Below are positions 6,574 through 13,461 of a stretch of DNA of 17,348 nucleotides, in pieces (the stretch's first letter is position 1; each line of letters begins with the position of its first letter). Made by a program: the position numbers and the translations under genes. Under the pieces are notes generated by a model. The model had not been told where the DNA came from and ran no database searches. It saw only the letters and a program-made list of their open reading frames with translations. This DNA is from Oscillospiraceae bacterium (GTDB taxonomy: Bacteria > Bacillota > Clostridia > Oscillospirales > Ruminococcaceae), in assembly GCA_900757485.1 (NCBI GenBank), contig CAAEOA010000321.1:1-17348 (forward strand), in the 5' to 3' direction.

Positions 6574-7272
6574 TTAACAACAGGATATCAAATCCCCGCC
6601 CATACATTCGCAGCAACAGTCGGCGCAGATTAATCCCTGGCACATACTGCACGCATCACAGCCGCCGGTACGGCTGCTTTGCGGTGTCCGATACGGATGA
6701 TCGGGACTGCCGCCCATGTTGCCCTGCTTTTGCCACATCATCCGGTTGAGCGCGGCACGGTATTCGGGGTTGTTTGGATTTAACCGGCAGGCGGTATTAA
6801 AATGATTCAGTGCATCATCCAACCATCCGCGGGAAAAGTAGACGCTTCCTTTCAAAAAATACCATTCGGCATCTCGGTTGTTTGCCGGAATCCCGTCAAG
6901 CAATTCTTCCGCCTCAACCAAGCGATTGGTCTGAATCATGCGGCGAATATCTGCCATACCACTACTGCTGCCGGTCTGACTATCATTGCTTTGCGCATAA
7001 GCCTGAGGGCCCTGCGGCTGCCGATAGCCTGTATCCTGATAGGAAGTCTGCTGTGTCGGCTGCCGGTTAGCGGAGTTTATTCTGCGGGCGTTCATGATTT
7101 GGTCAAAAGCCTCATTCAGCTCCTGCATTTTCTTGTTGGCAACATCTGCAAGCGGACTGTCCGCATAATTGTCAGGGTGATACTTTTTGGCAAGCTCCCG
7201 GTATGCGTTTTTTATTTCCTCGTCCGATGCCGATTCGCTGACTCCTAATATCTTATACGGGTCATTCATCAT
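6574..7272 (-). CDS. J-domain / TPR protein with a cysteine-rich C-terminal tail
   Basis: A non-canonical DnaJ-type cochaperone of 232 residues. The N-terminal J domain starts DPYKILGVSESASDEEIKNA and holds the essential HPD (within KKYHPDNY), so it should stimulate a DnaK-type ATPase. A Gln/Ser/Tyr-rich low-complexity linker follows, then about 75 residues of TPR-like helices (AEWYFLKGSVYFSRGWLDDALNHF, NPNNPEY). The last 30 residues contain ten Cys (CDACSMC, CADCCCEC, ending SCC), suggesting metal binding or a thiol cluster. It lacks the CxxCxGxG zinc repeats of true DnaJ. The start is taken as ATG 7272, with AAGGA 12 nt upstream; an ATG abuts that AAGGA directly (7284) and is a poor start. 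It lies downstream of DUF5685 on the same strand, the two separated by a structured element also found before hom. Client and function are unknown. Confidence 0.75.
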   Translation of the reverse strand: MMNDPYKILGVSESASDEEIKNAYRELAKKYHPDNYADSPLADVANKKMQELNEAFDQIMNARRINSANRQPTQQTSYQDTGYRQPQGPQAYAQSNDSQTGSSSGMADIRRMIQTNRLVEAEELLDGIPANNRDAEWYFLKGSVYFSRGWLDDALNHFNTACRLNPNNPEYRAALNRMMWQKQGNMGGSPDHPYRTPQSSRTGGCDACSMCQGLICADCCCECMGGDLISCC

Positions 7273-7281
7273 ATAAATTCT

Positions 7282-7367
7282 CATTCCTTTTTGAAGTTTG
7301 TTGTATGCCCGAGCGTTTAGAGGCATAAAGGAGCAAATGGGGTGTGAAAATAATCTTTTTCACACTA
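7282..7367 (-). repeat. Structured leader element, copy A (before the DnaJ gene)
   Basis: Reading the minus strand: a 9-bp hairpin (GTGTGAAAA with TTTTCACAC, 7365-7357 and 7350-7342), then CATTTGCTCC, then a hairpin ATGCCT...GGGCAT (7326-7321 and 7310-7305) with loop CTAAACGCTC, then CTTCAAAAAGGAATG carrying the DnaJ ribosome binding site. The same order, loop and ends recur before hom at 16425-16532. The first bases overlap the TAG stop of the DUF5685 gene. The T/G pair in the second stem is a wobble only in minus-strand RNA and is C-G in the hom copy, weakly favouring an RNA role. Confidence 0.7.
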
Positions 7368-8252
7368 AAGTTCCTGTTCCTTCCCGTTTTTCCGTTTTGT
7401 TTCTCCGCTCAACACCTGTTCCAATGTATTTTTTAAACCAAGATAGATAATATTATCTAATATCGTTTTATATCGTTTTAATTCCAACAATTCATAAGTG
7501 TTGGATAATTCACCGGCAGTCAGGTGAATCATGTCCACTGCATATTCTTTGGCTTTTGTTAAATCAGCGTCATGCTGTCTGATGCCGAATTTAGACAAAT
7601 ACGGATTAAAGCAGCCTTGTTTTAAATCTTCCTCGATATCATCCAGCGCATCAATCAAATAAACCCATCGACCGACCAGATACCCTATCCGGCTTAAGAC
7701 TCTGCGGTTGATTTCATCCGTGGGTATCAATTCGGTAATTCCGGATAATGCCCGTGCCGACGGCTCTGCCGCCGCATCCACACTGCAGCCTTCCTGCTCC
7801 AGCTTTCTCTGGCGTTCCATTTGAGAAGCGATAATCTGTTCCATCTGCGGATAACGTTTTTTCGCTTTTTTTCGAGCGCGCCCGGCAAACGGCATCAGTA
7901 AAATCGCTTTAATTTTATCCCCTGCACCGCCGTCCTGATAATTGTCCTTCACCTTGTAATAAAGCATCAGCATTGCTGCGCTTGCCGAAAAAGCAGAATC
8001 CTCGCAAGCACAGAGACAAGGCTTTTTTTTCAGCGGATTTGCCGCACAGGGCTCCCGCTTAAAACCGCGGCACTCCTCTGCGACGCCAAGGGACAGTAAC
8101 GACAAAAATGCGAAGTCATAGCTTAAAGTCATCCTTGAAAACGGACCGAACGCTTTTCCGAGCTGCTTGCATAAGCCGCAGTATACCGCTTTATAGGTGT
8201 CATACTCTATCATCTTCAGTTCCGGCTTATATGGTTTAATATACCCAAACAA
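7365..8252 (-). CDS. DUF5685 family protein of unknown function
   Basis: A 295-residue, mostly alpha-helical protein without signal peptide or clear membrane helices, matching DUF5685 in its start: MFGYIKPYKPEL, then EYDTYKAVYCGLCKQLGK and TLSYDFAFLSLL. Conspicuous features are the CGLC pair, a Cys-rich segment (ECRGFKREPCAANPLKKKPCLCAC) that could bind metal, a basic stretch RARKKAKKRY, and an acidic DALDDIEEDLKQGCFNPY near residue 200 that recalls Asp-rich isoprenoid-synthase helices without proving that activity. I chose TTG 8252 because the family starts M-F-G-Y and AAGGA lies 12 nt upstream; the ATG at 8264 directly abuts that AAGGA. It precedes the DnaJ-TPR gene (92-nt gap), and both products are Cys-rich, so they may work together. 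No biochemical role is known to me. Confidence 0.7.
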   Translation of the reverse strand: MFGYIKPYKPELKMIEYDTYKAVYCGLCKQLGKAFGPFSRMTLSYDFAFLSLLSLGVAEECRGFKREPCAANPLKKKPCLCACEDSAFSASAAMLMLYYKVKDNYQDGGAGDKIKAILLMPFAGRARKKAKKRYPQMEQIIASQMERQRKLEQEGCSVDAAAEPSARALSGITELIPTDEINRRVLSRIGYLVGRWVYLIDALDDIEEDLKQGCFNPYLSKFGIRQHDADLTKAKEYAVDMIHLTAGELSNTYELLELKRYKTILDNIIYLGLKNTLEQVLSGETKRKNGKEQEL

Positions 8253-8264
8253 AAACGTTCCCAT

Positions 8265-8592
8265 TCCTTCCCGGACGTTTGTCCCAAATCAACCATCCTG
8301 ATTTGCAGGTTGCAGCAGCCTCGCATCAAATCATTTTTTTAATCTTAAATTTATTGTAACCCATTGCAGATAAGATTTCATGACTTAAATGTAAATACTT
8401 CGCTAACAGGCTATTTATTCTGCTTTCACCACGCGGTATAAAAAAACTCATAAATATTATAAACCGACTTGTTTTTGTAGCTCCTTGTCCGCAAATCCGA
8501 AACCGTTTTCCGTTTTATCGACTATATTTTCATGCCGTACCGCAATGCGGATAAACAAAATAAAATAATTTGTAAAAACAGCGGTATCAGTC
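8265..8592. other. AT-rich spacer between divergent DUF5685 and glmS units
   Basis: No gene seen. On the minus strand TACAAT (8366-8361) is a possible -10 for the DUF5685 gene but has no good -35. Short self-complementary stretches (CCTGCAAATCAGG and GGACAAACGTCC on the minus strand) lie in the putative leader just before the DUF5685 start. Confidence 0.35.
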
Positions 8593-8622
8593 TTGACATT
8601 TTATCGGTAATCTGCGTAAAAT
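8593..8622 (+). promoter_or_regulatory. glmS promoter (sigma-A type)
   Basis: A consensus TTGACA (8593-8598) lies 18 nt before TAAAAT (8617-8622). The RNA would start near 8629, giving a leader of about 315 nt that contains the glmS ribozyme. Confidence 0.6.
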
Positions 8623-8703
8623 AATATAGAGTATGCTTACTCACAAAATACTTCATGCGGAAATATTTGCAAAGGAGGACTTTTTTGTTTTTGTCTATCA
8701 TAC

Positions 8704-8850
8704 AGCGCCAGACCGGATTCCGCATATGGTTAACGAGGTGGAAAGTGATCGAGTTTTTCGGCGGGTGCTTTCCCGGCTTTGGGCAGGTCGTAAAATCGTA
8801 TACAAAGCATTTGGGCAACCGAATGTACAAAAATGCGGTTAATGCCATCA
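8704..8850 (+). ncRNA. glmS ribozyme (glucosamine-6-phosphate-activated)
   Basis: A self-cleaving riboswitch in the glmS 5' leader. Conserved core blocks appear in the right order: AGCGCCAGAC at the cleavage site (cut expected between A8704 and G8705), AACGAGGTGGAAAGTGATCG (from 8732), the pseudoknot core TTTTTCGGCGGGTGC and TCCCGGC (8754-8777), then CGTAAAATCG, and a P4-like hairpin GCATTTGGGCAACCGAATG. Glucosamine-6-phosphate acts as cofactor; cleavage leaves a 5'-OH mRNA that is degraded, so GlmS product represses its own synthesis. The 3' boundary is approximate. The leader continues about 96 nt to the glmS start codon. Confidence 0.9.
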
Positions 8851-8946
8851 GCAAAAGGTAAAGATCATTTTATCCTTGCCCTGTATTTGCTGTTCAAAAA
8901 ACGAATCGGAGCGTTAAAAACGTCTCCAGTAAAGGAAGGTATAACT

Positions 8947-10773
8947 ATGTGCGGAATCGTAGGTTATGCCGGCAACCGGGACTCTTCCACTGTTTTGGTT
9001 GACGGTTTGAAAAAATTGGAATATCGGGGATATGACTCTGCCGGAATCGCTGTTTTCGAAGATAATGTCATCAAAGTAGTTAAGGCAAAGGGGCGGCTGG
9101 CAGATTTAGAAGAAAAAATGAAAGAGGTCGGTAAACCGCAAGGGCACTGCGGTATCGGGCATACCCGTTGGGCTACCCACGGTGAGCCGTCCGATATAAA
9201 CTCCCACCCCCACGGCAGCAAAACACTTTCTATCGTACACAACGGAATTATTGAAAACTATCTGGAATTAAAGGAAAAGCTGCTCAGAAAAGGATATACC
9301 TTTTTATCCGAAACCGATACCGAAGTGGTAGCCAAACTACTTGACTACTATTATAAAGGCGACCCTATCGGCGCTGTTTTGCGGGTTATCCAAGCAGTGA
9401 AAGGCTCTTATGCCCTCGGAATCATCTTCAAGGATTTTCCGGATAAAATCTTTGCCGTACGCAAAGACAGTCCGTTGATTGTCGGATTGGGAGAGGGTGA
9501 AAACTTTATCGCGTCAGACATACCGGCAATCTTAAAATATACCAAAAAATACTATTTGATTGACGAAAATGAAATTGTGGAACTGGACAAAGATCATGTG
9601 TCAATCTTCAACCTGGACCGCGAAAAAATTCAAAAAGAGATTTTTACTGCGGACTGGGATATGGAAGCTGCCGAAAAAGGCGGTTATCCTCATTTCATGC
9701 TCAAAGAGATTTTTGAGCAGCCGGACGCCCTTCGAAAAACAGTGTCCCCCCGTATCCATGACGGATCGCCCGCGCTCGAGCTCGGCGCTCTGTCTGACGA
9801 ATTTATTAAAAATATCTCTAAAATACATGTTGTTGCCTGCGGCACCGCAATGCATGCAGGTTTGGTCGGCAAAAATCTGATCGAGGCAATCGGCAGAATC
9901 CCGGTAGACGTCGCTATCGCCTCCGAATTCCGATACTGCAATCCGATTTTAAATAAAAACGACTTGTTAATTATCGTTTCTCAATCCGGTGAAACCGCCG
10001 ACACGCTTGCCGCACTCCGCCTTGCGAAATCACAGGGGATACACACCCTTGCGCTGGTGAACGTAGTAGGCTCTTCCATCGCCAGAGAAGCGGATACCGT
10101 TCTTTATACCTGGGCGGGCCCCGAAATCGCTGTGGCAAGTACCAAAGCGTTCACCGTTCAGATGTCACTGTTTTACCTGCTTGCTTTCCAATTCGGTATG
10201 ATCCGCGGCACACTTTCTCAAGAAGAAACCGCGGCTTACTGCAAAACATTACTGGAAATGCCTGAAAAAATGCAAAACCTATTGGAAAACTGCGACAAAT
10301 GCCAATATTTTGCCTCTAAATTCCAGAATGCAAGCGATCTGTTCTTTATCGGCAGAGGACTCGATTACGCCCTTTCTCAGGAAGGCTCCTTAAAGCTGAA
10401 GGAAATTTCATATATTCACAGTGAGGCATATGCTGCCGGAGAATTGAAGCACGGAACAATCTCCTTAATTACCGATCAGGTACCGGTAATTGCTCTTGCC
10501 ACCCAAACCAGATTATATGAAAAAATGCTCAGCAACATCAAAGAGGTCACCACGCGAGGCGCAAAGGTGCTGCTGATTGCCGACGAAAACTTAATTTCGG
10601 AAAATGACAGCAATGTGGCAAAATATATTCTGCCTATCCCGTCGGTAGGCGATTTATTCATGCCGTTACTGGCAATCATCCCGCTGCAACTGTTCGCGTA
10701 CTACACTGCCGTACTCAGAGGCTGTGACGTTGATAAACCGAGAAATCTCGCAAAATCGGTCACCGTGGAATAA
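8947..10773 (+). CDS. glmS: Glutamine-fructose-6-phosphate aminotransferase (isomerizing)
   Basis: Makes glucosamine-6-phosphate from fructose-6-phosphate and glutamine, the entry to UDP-GlcNAc and cell-wall synthesis. It has 608 residues, the normal length. The N-terminal class II glutaminase begins MCGIVGYAG, with Cys2 as nucleophile after Met removal, followed by the family motifs EYRGYDSAG, GHTRWATHGEPSDINSHPH and VHNGIIENY. Two SIS sugar-isomerase domains follow (HVVACGTAMHAG, IVSQSGETADTLAALRLAK; FFIGRGLDYALSQEGSLKLKE), and the protein ends KPRNLAKSVTVE as usual. ATG 8947 is required for the N-terminal Cys and has AAAGGAAGG 7 nt upstream; the frame stays open upstream through part of the ribozyme, which is not coding. 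Expression is controlled by the ribozyme. The product also feeds the MurA substrate pool. Confidence 0.97.
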   Translation: MCGIVGYAGNRDSSTVLVDGLKKLEYRGYDSAGIAVFEDNVIKVVKAKGRLADLEEKMKEVGKPQGHCGIGHTRWATHGEPSDINSHPHGSKTLSIVHNGIIENYLELKEKLLRKGYTFLSETDTEVVAKLLDYYYKGDPIGAVLRVIQAVKGSYALGIIFKDFPDKIFAVRKDSPLIVGLGEGENFIASDIPAILKYTKKYYLIDENEIVELDKDHVSIFNLDREKIQKEIFTADWDMEAAEKGGYPHFMLKEIFEQPDALRKTVSPRIHDGSPALELGALSDEFIKNISKIHVVACGTAMHAGLVGKNLIEAIGRIPVDVAIASEFRYCNPILNKNDLLIIVSQSGETADTLAALRLAKSQGIHTLALVNVVGSSIAREADTVLYTWAGPEIAVASTKAFTVQMSLFYLLAFQFGMIRGTLSQEETAAYCKTLLEMPEKMQNLLENCDKCQYFASKFQNASDLFFIGRGLDYALSQEGSLKLKEISYIHSEAYAAGELKHGTISLITDQVPVIALATQTRLYEKMLSNIKEVTTRGAKVLLIADENLISENDSNVAKYILPIPSVGDLFMPLLAIIPLQLFAYYTAVLRGCDVDKPRNLAKSVTVE

Positions 10774-10846
10774 ATAAGGTAATGAGCTTGAAAGAAATGG
10801 TCATAATTATGTGCCGAATTATCCGAAGGAAAAGAGGTCTTTTATC

Positions 10847-11464
10847 ATGACGGAAAAAGAAAAAATGCTGTCAAGCCGAATCTACGACACCAGTGATAAG
10901 GAACTGGCTTCCCTCCGAACAACCGCTCATCGTCTTTGCCAGCTTTACAACAACACCTTTGAAGATGAAGCAGAGAAAAGGGAGAAAATCCTCGATCAAC
11001 TGCTTCCCGACCGCGGCGAAAACGTCTTTTTCCAAGGTCCGATTTACTTTGATTACGGGATGTTTACCCATATCGGCAAATGTTTTTATGCTAATTTCAA
11101 TTTGACAATATTGGACTGCTGTGACGTTACAATTGGTGACAATGTACTCATCGGTCCCAACTGCTCTTTAGTTACTCCGGTGCATCCGCTGCGATATCAA
11201 GACAGAAATATCCGTTTTAGGCCGGACGGCACCCCTTTTGATTACGAATTCGCAAAACCGATTACCATAGGCGACAACTGCTGGATCGCAACTAACGTTA
11301 CAATCATCGGCGGCGTCACAGTCGGCTGCGGATCGGTGATTGGTGCCGGCAGCGTTGTCACAAAAGATATTCCTCCGCATTCTTTAGCAGCCGGCAACCC
11401 CTGCAGAATAATCAGGGAAATTACCGAACACGATGCAATAGAATTGCAAACAGAGTTGTTTTAA
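10847..11464 (+). CDS. Sugar O-acetyltransferase (maltose/galactoside transacetylase, LbH fold)
   Basis: An acetyl-CoA-dependent acetyltransferase of the LacA/Maa/NodL group, 205 residues. The N-terminal Mac domain (EKEKMLSSRIYDTSDKEL, residues 3-20, then RTTAHRLCQLYN) precedes a left-handed beta helix of hexapeptide repeats (IGDNVLIGPNCSL, IGDNCWIATNVTII, VTVGCGSVIGAGSVVTKD). The catalytic His is in TPVHPL, and AGNPCRII closes the domain as in the family. Such enzymes acetylate sugars or sugar-linked acceptors; the natural substrate cannot be deduced. The ATG at 10847 is preferred to the in-frame GTG at 10811 because AGAGG lies 9 nt before it and related proteins begin MTEKEKM. It is 73 nt downstream of glmS with no terminator between, so the two are probably cotranscribed. 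Confidence 0.85.
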   Translation: MTEKEKMLSSRIYDTSDKELASLRTTAHRLCQLYNNTFEDEAEKREKILDQLLPDRGENVFFQGPIYFDYGMFTHIGKCFYANFNLTILDCCDVTIGDNVLIGPNCSLVTPVHPLRYQDRNIRFRPDGTPFDYEFAKPITIGDNCWIATNVTIIGGVTVGCGSVIGAGSVVTKDIPPHSLAAGNPCRIIREITEHDAIELQTELF

Positions 11465-11540
11465 CGACGGCTTTTTCAAATTCAAAAAACTTTTTATCGT
11501 TCCTTCTACTGTTTCGGCAGAAGAATATGTCTTTACGGAA

Positions 11541-11590
11541 CAAAAAACAAGAGGTTCTCCGCCTATATAGGCGGAGAACCTCTTGTTTTT
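11541..11590. terminator. Long bidirectional terminator
   Basis: A perfect 24-bp palindrome: AAAAAACAAGAGG... (from 11541) with ...CCTCTTGTTTTTT (to 11590), meeting at the central CCTATATAGG. A/T runs at both ends make it work in either direction, between the convergent acetyltransferase and ECF S-component genes. Confidence 0.85.
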
Positions 11591-11638
11591 TGATGCTGTT
11601 TGTTACCGAATTTCAAATATTTGTCGGATAAAACCGAT

Positions 11639-12136
11639 TCAGTTCAGCCGGAGCTTTGACAATGCTTTTCGGAGAGGAGGAAAAAGCACCAGTGTAATCA
11701 CAACATTACTTACACAATGGATAATATCATGAGGAATACCTGCTACCCACCAGGAAACCGCGGTGCTCCAGCCGCCGATAAAAAAATACGGTATTGCACA
11801 AAGTGCGCCGAAAATCAAACCGAAAACACCTGCAAGCACTGCCCAGAAAATAACACTCTCAGTTTTGCGAAACAGGTAGGTAATCAGTGCAAGCAACGGC
11901 CAGAGATACAGATACATAATCCACCATATCCCGAATCCCCACACAATTCCTTCTATTAAGACAAAAACCGGAATGACATAAACGATCTTCCGCCCAAAAT
12001 AGAGCGTATACAGCATGATCAGCAGGGTCACAAGTTCGACGTTCGGCAAAAATGACAGTGCAAATTTTGCCACCTCAAGCGTTGCAACCATAACACCGAT
12101 CAGCGTAATGTTCTTACTCTGCTGCCGTATATTCAA
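11639..12136 (-). CDS. ECF transporter S component, probable cobalamin/corrinoid uptake
   Basis: A 165-residue membrane protein with about six helices. It starts KNITLIGVMVATLEVAKFAL and contains FLPNVELVTLLIMLYTLYFG, typical of energy-coupling-factor substrate-binding (S) components. It lies directly downstream of a DUF4430 gene, both behind a cobalamin riboswitch, so its substrate is probably vitamin B12 or a precursor; that is inference from context. No EcfA ATPase or EcfT gene is adjacent, which fits a group II S component sharing a common energising module encoded elsewhere. The TTG start at 12136 overlaps the DUF4430 stop by 23 nt, with a weak GGGG upstream. An ATG 15 codons later would cut into the first helix. 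A bidirectional terminator follows at 11541-11590. Confidence 0.8.
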   Translation of the reverse strand: MNIRQQSKNITLIGVMVATLEVAKFALSFLPNVELVTLLIMLYTLYFGRKIVYVIPVFVLIEGIVWGFGIWWIMYLYLWPLLALITYLFRKTESVIFWAVLAGVFGLIFGALCAIPYFFIGGWSTAVSWWVAGIPHDIIHCVSNVVITLVLFPPLRKALSKLRLN

Positions 12137-12533
12137 TTTTAAACTGATCCCCGTCCGCTATCGGCTGTTGGTCAATGCCGAAATTGCAGTATTCTCCGTT
12201 AATGTAAAAGCTCCAATACGCTTTATCTGCAGTGTAATCCGCCCGCAGACCGTTTATGGTATCCACCATCATGCCGGTGTCCGATTCCGAACCACCGTAG
12301 GTCAATCCGTCTGCCTCGTCCATTGCCTGACGCAGATATTCTGCATCGGTTTTAACAGTATACGATTTTTCTGTTTTTTGATCATCTACCACCGTAATGC
12401 CGATGGTTTTCGTTCCTGCATCCGTTTTCGGCTTTAACGCAAAATACGCAATCAGCGCCGCCGCCAACAGTACAACCAATACAATTACGCCGATGATCAC
12501 TTTTTTCACGTTCTTTTTTTCTGCCTGTGCCAT
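12114..12533 (-). CDS. Membrane-anchored DUF4430 (transcobalamin-like) protein
   Basis: A 139-residue protein with one N-terminal membrane helix (residues about 11-33, basic residues before it, no lipobox Cys) and an extracellular DUF4430 domain (about 43-136). The domain shows the family pattern: TVKTDAEYLRQAMDE, then YWSFYINGEYCNFGIDQQPI, then ADGDQFKIEY. DUF4430 resembles the C-terminal domain of transcobalamin and intrinsic factor, so it may capture corrinoids at the cell surface and pass them to the S component encoded next. The ATG at 12533 is chosen with AAAGGA 9 nt upstream; the in-frame GTG at 12551 overlaps that ribosome binding site. Expression should fall when cobalamin is plentiful, through the riboswitch and terminator upstream. 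Ligand binding is inferred, not shown. Confidence 0.8.
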   Translation of the reverse strand: MAQAEKKNVKKVIIGVIVLVVLLAAALIAYFALKPKTDAGTKTIGITVVDDQKTEKSYTVKTDAEYLRQAMDEADGLTYGGSESDTGMMVDTINGLRADYTADKAYWSFYINGEYCNFGIDQQPIADGDQFKIEYTAAE

Positions 12534-12574
12534 TTCATTCCATCCTTTCACATTGATATTTTCTGCAACAAAAA

Positions 12575-12604
12575 ATGCCCTTTTTATACTGATAAAAAGG
12601 GCAT
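12575..12604 (-). terminator. Riboswitch-controlled intrinsic terminator
   Basis: A perfect 12-bp stem (ATGCCCTTTTTA, 12575-12586, with TAAAAAGGGCAT, 12593-12604) and a 6-nt loop; on the minus strand it is followed by six T (12575-12570). It lies between the cobalamin aptamer and the DUF4430 start, so ligand binding probably favours termination. Confidence 0.85.
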
Positions 12605-12650
12605 AGTCTTACCAACAAATAAATCAGTACCGCGTGATTATCATCATTCA

Positions 12651-12830
12651 TTGCAGGCAGGTCTTCTGGCTCAAACCTCAACATTTCTGTCTTCCTTCCC
12701 GGAAAAATCCAGTGGATATCAAACTTGACAGAAACTCCGTTCTTACAGCGACGGGCTCGCACAGGATTCACACCTGTTTCCCTTTTCATCCGTTTATCCC
12801 GTCATCCGGAATAAACAGACACCTGCAACG
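12651..12830 (-). ncRNA. Cobalamin riboswitch
   Basis: Reading the minus strand: a closing helix (TTGCAGG at the 5' end with CCTGCAA at the 3' end), then GGGAAACAGGTGTGAATCCTG, GCGAGCCCGTCGCTGTAA, then CCACTGG and GGGAAGG, and finally the B12 box GAGCCAGAAGACCTGCC (12672-12656). These are the conserved blocks of the adenosylcobalamin-type riboswitch in the correct order. It is followed by a terminator, so it should act by transcription attenuation on the DUF4430 and ECF S-component genes. Confidence 0.93.
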
Positions 12831-12911
12831 TTACTTATTCGATTTTTACAGCACGCCCGGCTCCTATCAAATGATCAGAACGTACTCTTGTTCATAACAA
12901 TCAACAAAAGC

Positions 12912-12940
12912 ATTGTACCACGCAAAGCATCAGATTGCAA
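12912..12940 (-). promoter_or_regulatory. Promoter of the cobalamin-riboswitch transcript
   Basis: On the minus strand, TTGCAA (12940-12935), a 17-nt spacer and TACAAT (12917-12912), with an extended -10 TGG. It begins about 50 nt past the lysC stop. No strong terminator is visible between lysC and this promoter, so some read-through from the threonine operon is possible. Confidence 0.6.
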
Positions 12941-12990
12941 CAAGCATTTTATACAGCTTTAAAACTGCTTTTTGTACTGATTCTACAATG

Positions 12991-13461
12991 TTATTTAATA
13001 AATGCGTCATGGATAGCAGATACGGCTTTATCCGCATCCTTTTTCTCGATCAAAACCGAAATTTTAATCTCACTGGTAGAAATCATCTGGATGTTAATAC
13101 CTGCCTCAAACAATGCTTCAAACATGGTGGCAGCCACACCGGGATTAGATTGCATTCCCGCACCGACGATCGACACTTTCGCAACATCTTCTGTTACTTC
13201 TACCCGCTCGGCACCCAAATGCTCCAGGTCGTTTTCCAAAACCTCTTTTGCGGCAGGAAGCTGAGATATCGGACAGGTAAAACTGATATCTTTTGTATTA
13301 TGTCTGCCGATGGACTGGATAATAATATCCACGTTTACTTTTTTTCTGGACAGATTCGAGAATATTTTAAACGCAATTCCGGGCTCATCCGGCAATCCGA
13401 TGACTGCTACCCGCGCCACATCACAATCTTTGGCTACACCTTTAATCAACATTTTTTCCAT
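12991..13461 (-). CDS. Aspartate kinase beta subunit from an internal in-frame start
   Basis: Inside lysC, the sequence AAGGAGG followed 8 nt later by ATG (13461-13459) is a near-perfect Shine-Dalgarno and start, in frame with the main gene. It would yield 156 residues (MEKMLIKGVAKDCDVARVAV onward) holding just the two ACT regulatory domains. Bacillus aspartokinase II is known to be made this way as an alpha2-beta2 enzyme from overlapping in-frame genes, and the position matches. The inference rests on the ribosome binding site and this precedent. Confidence 0.65.
   Translation of the reverse strand: MEKMLIKGVAKDCDVARVAVIGLPDEPGIAFKIFSNLSRKKVNVDIIIQSIGRHNTKDISFTCPISQLPAAKEVLENDLEHLGAERVEVTEDVAKVSIVGAGMQSNPGVAATMFEALFEAGINIQMISTSEIKISVLIEKKDADKAVSAIHDAFIK

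Noticed and set aside
7282..7364. A small protein encoded inside the repeated leader element (open frames with a shared KRSG stretch in both copies)
   Set aside because: Between the copies, a 1-nt loss in the first hairpin is offset by a 1-nt gain further on, and the residues between differ; the hairpins are preserved better than the protein. The frames lack a properly spaced ribosome binding site.
8265..8325. Upstream leader peptide (MRGCC...) before the DUF5685 gene suggesting cysteine attenuation
   Set aside because: It has no ribosome binding site, overlaps the gene start in another frame, and no terminator/antiterminator pair is visible.
8833..8946. Longer glmS start giving 38 extra residues
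   Set aside because: The extension overlaps the ribozyme leader, and GlmS needs Cys right after the initiator Met; ATG 8947 has an excellent ribosome binding site.
12535..12789. An 84-codon minus-strand frame before the DUF4430 gene
   Set aside because: It lies in the cobalamin riboswitch and terminator; the sequence is explained by RNA structure.
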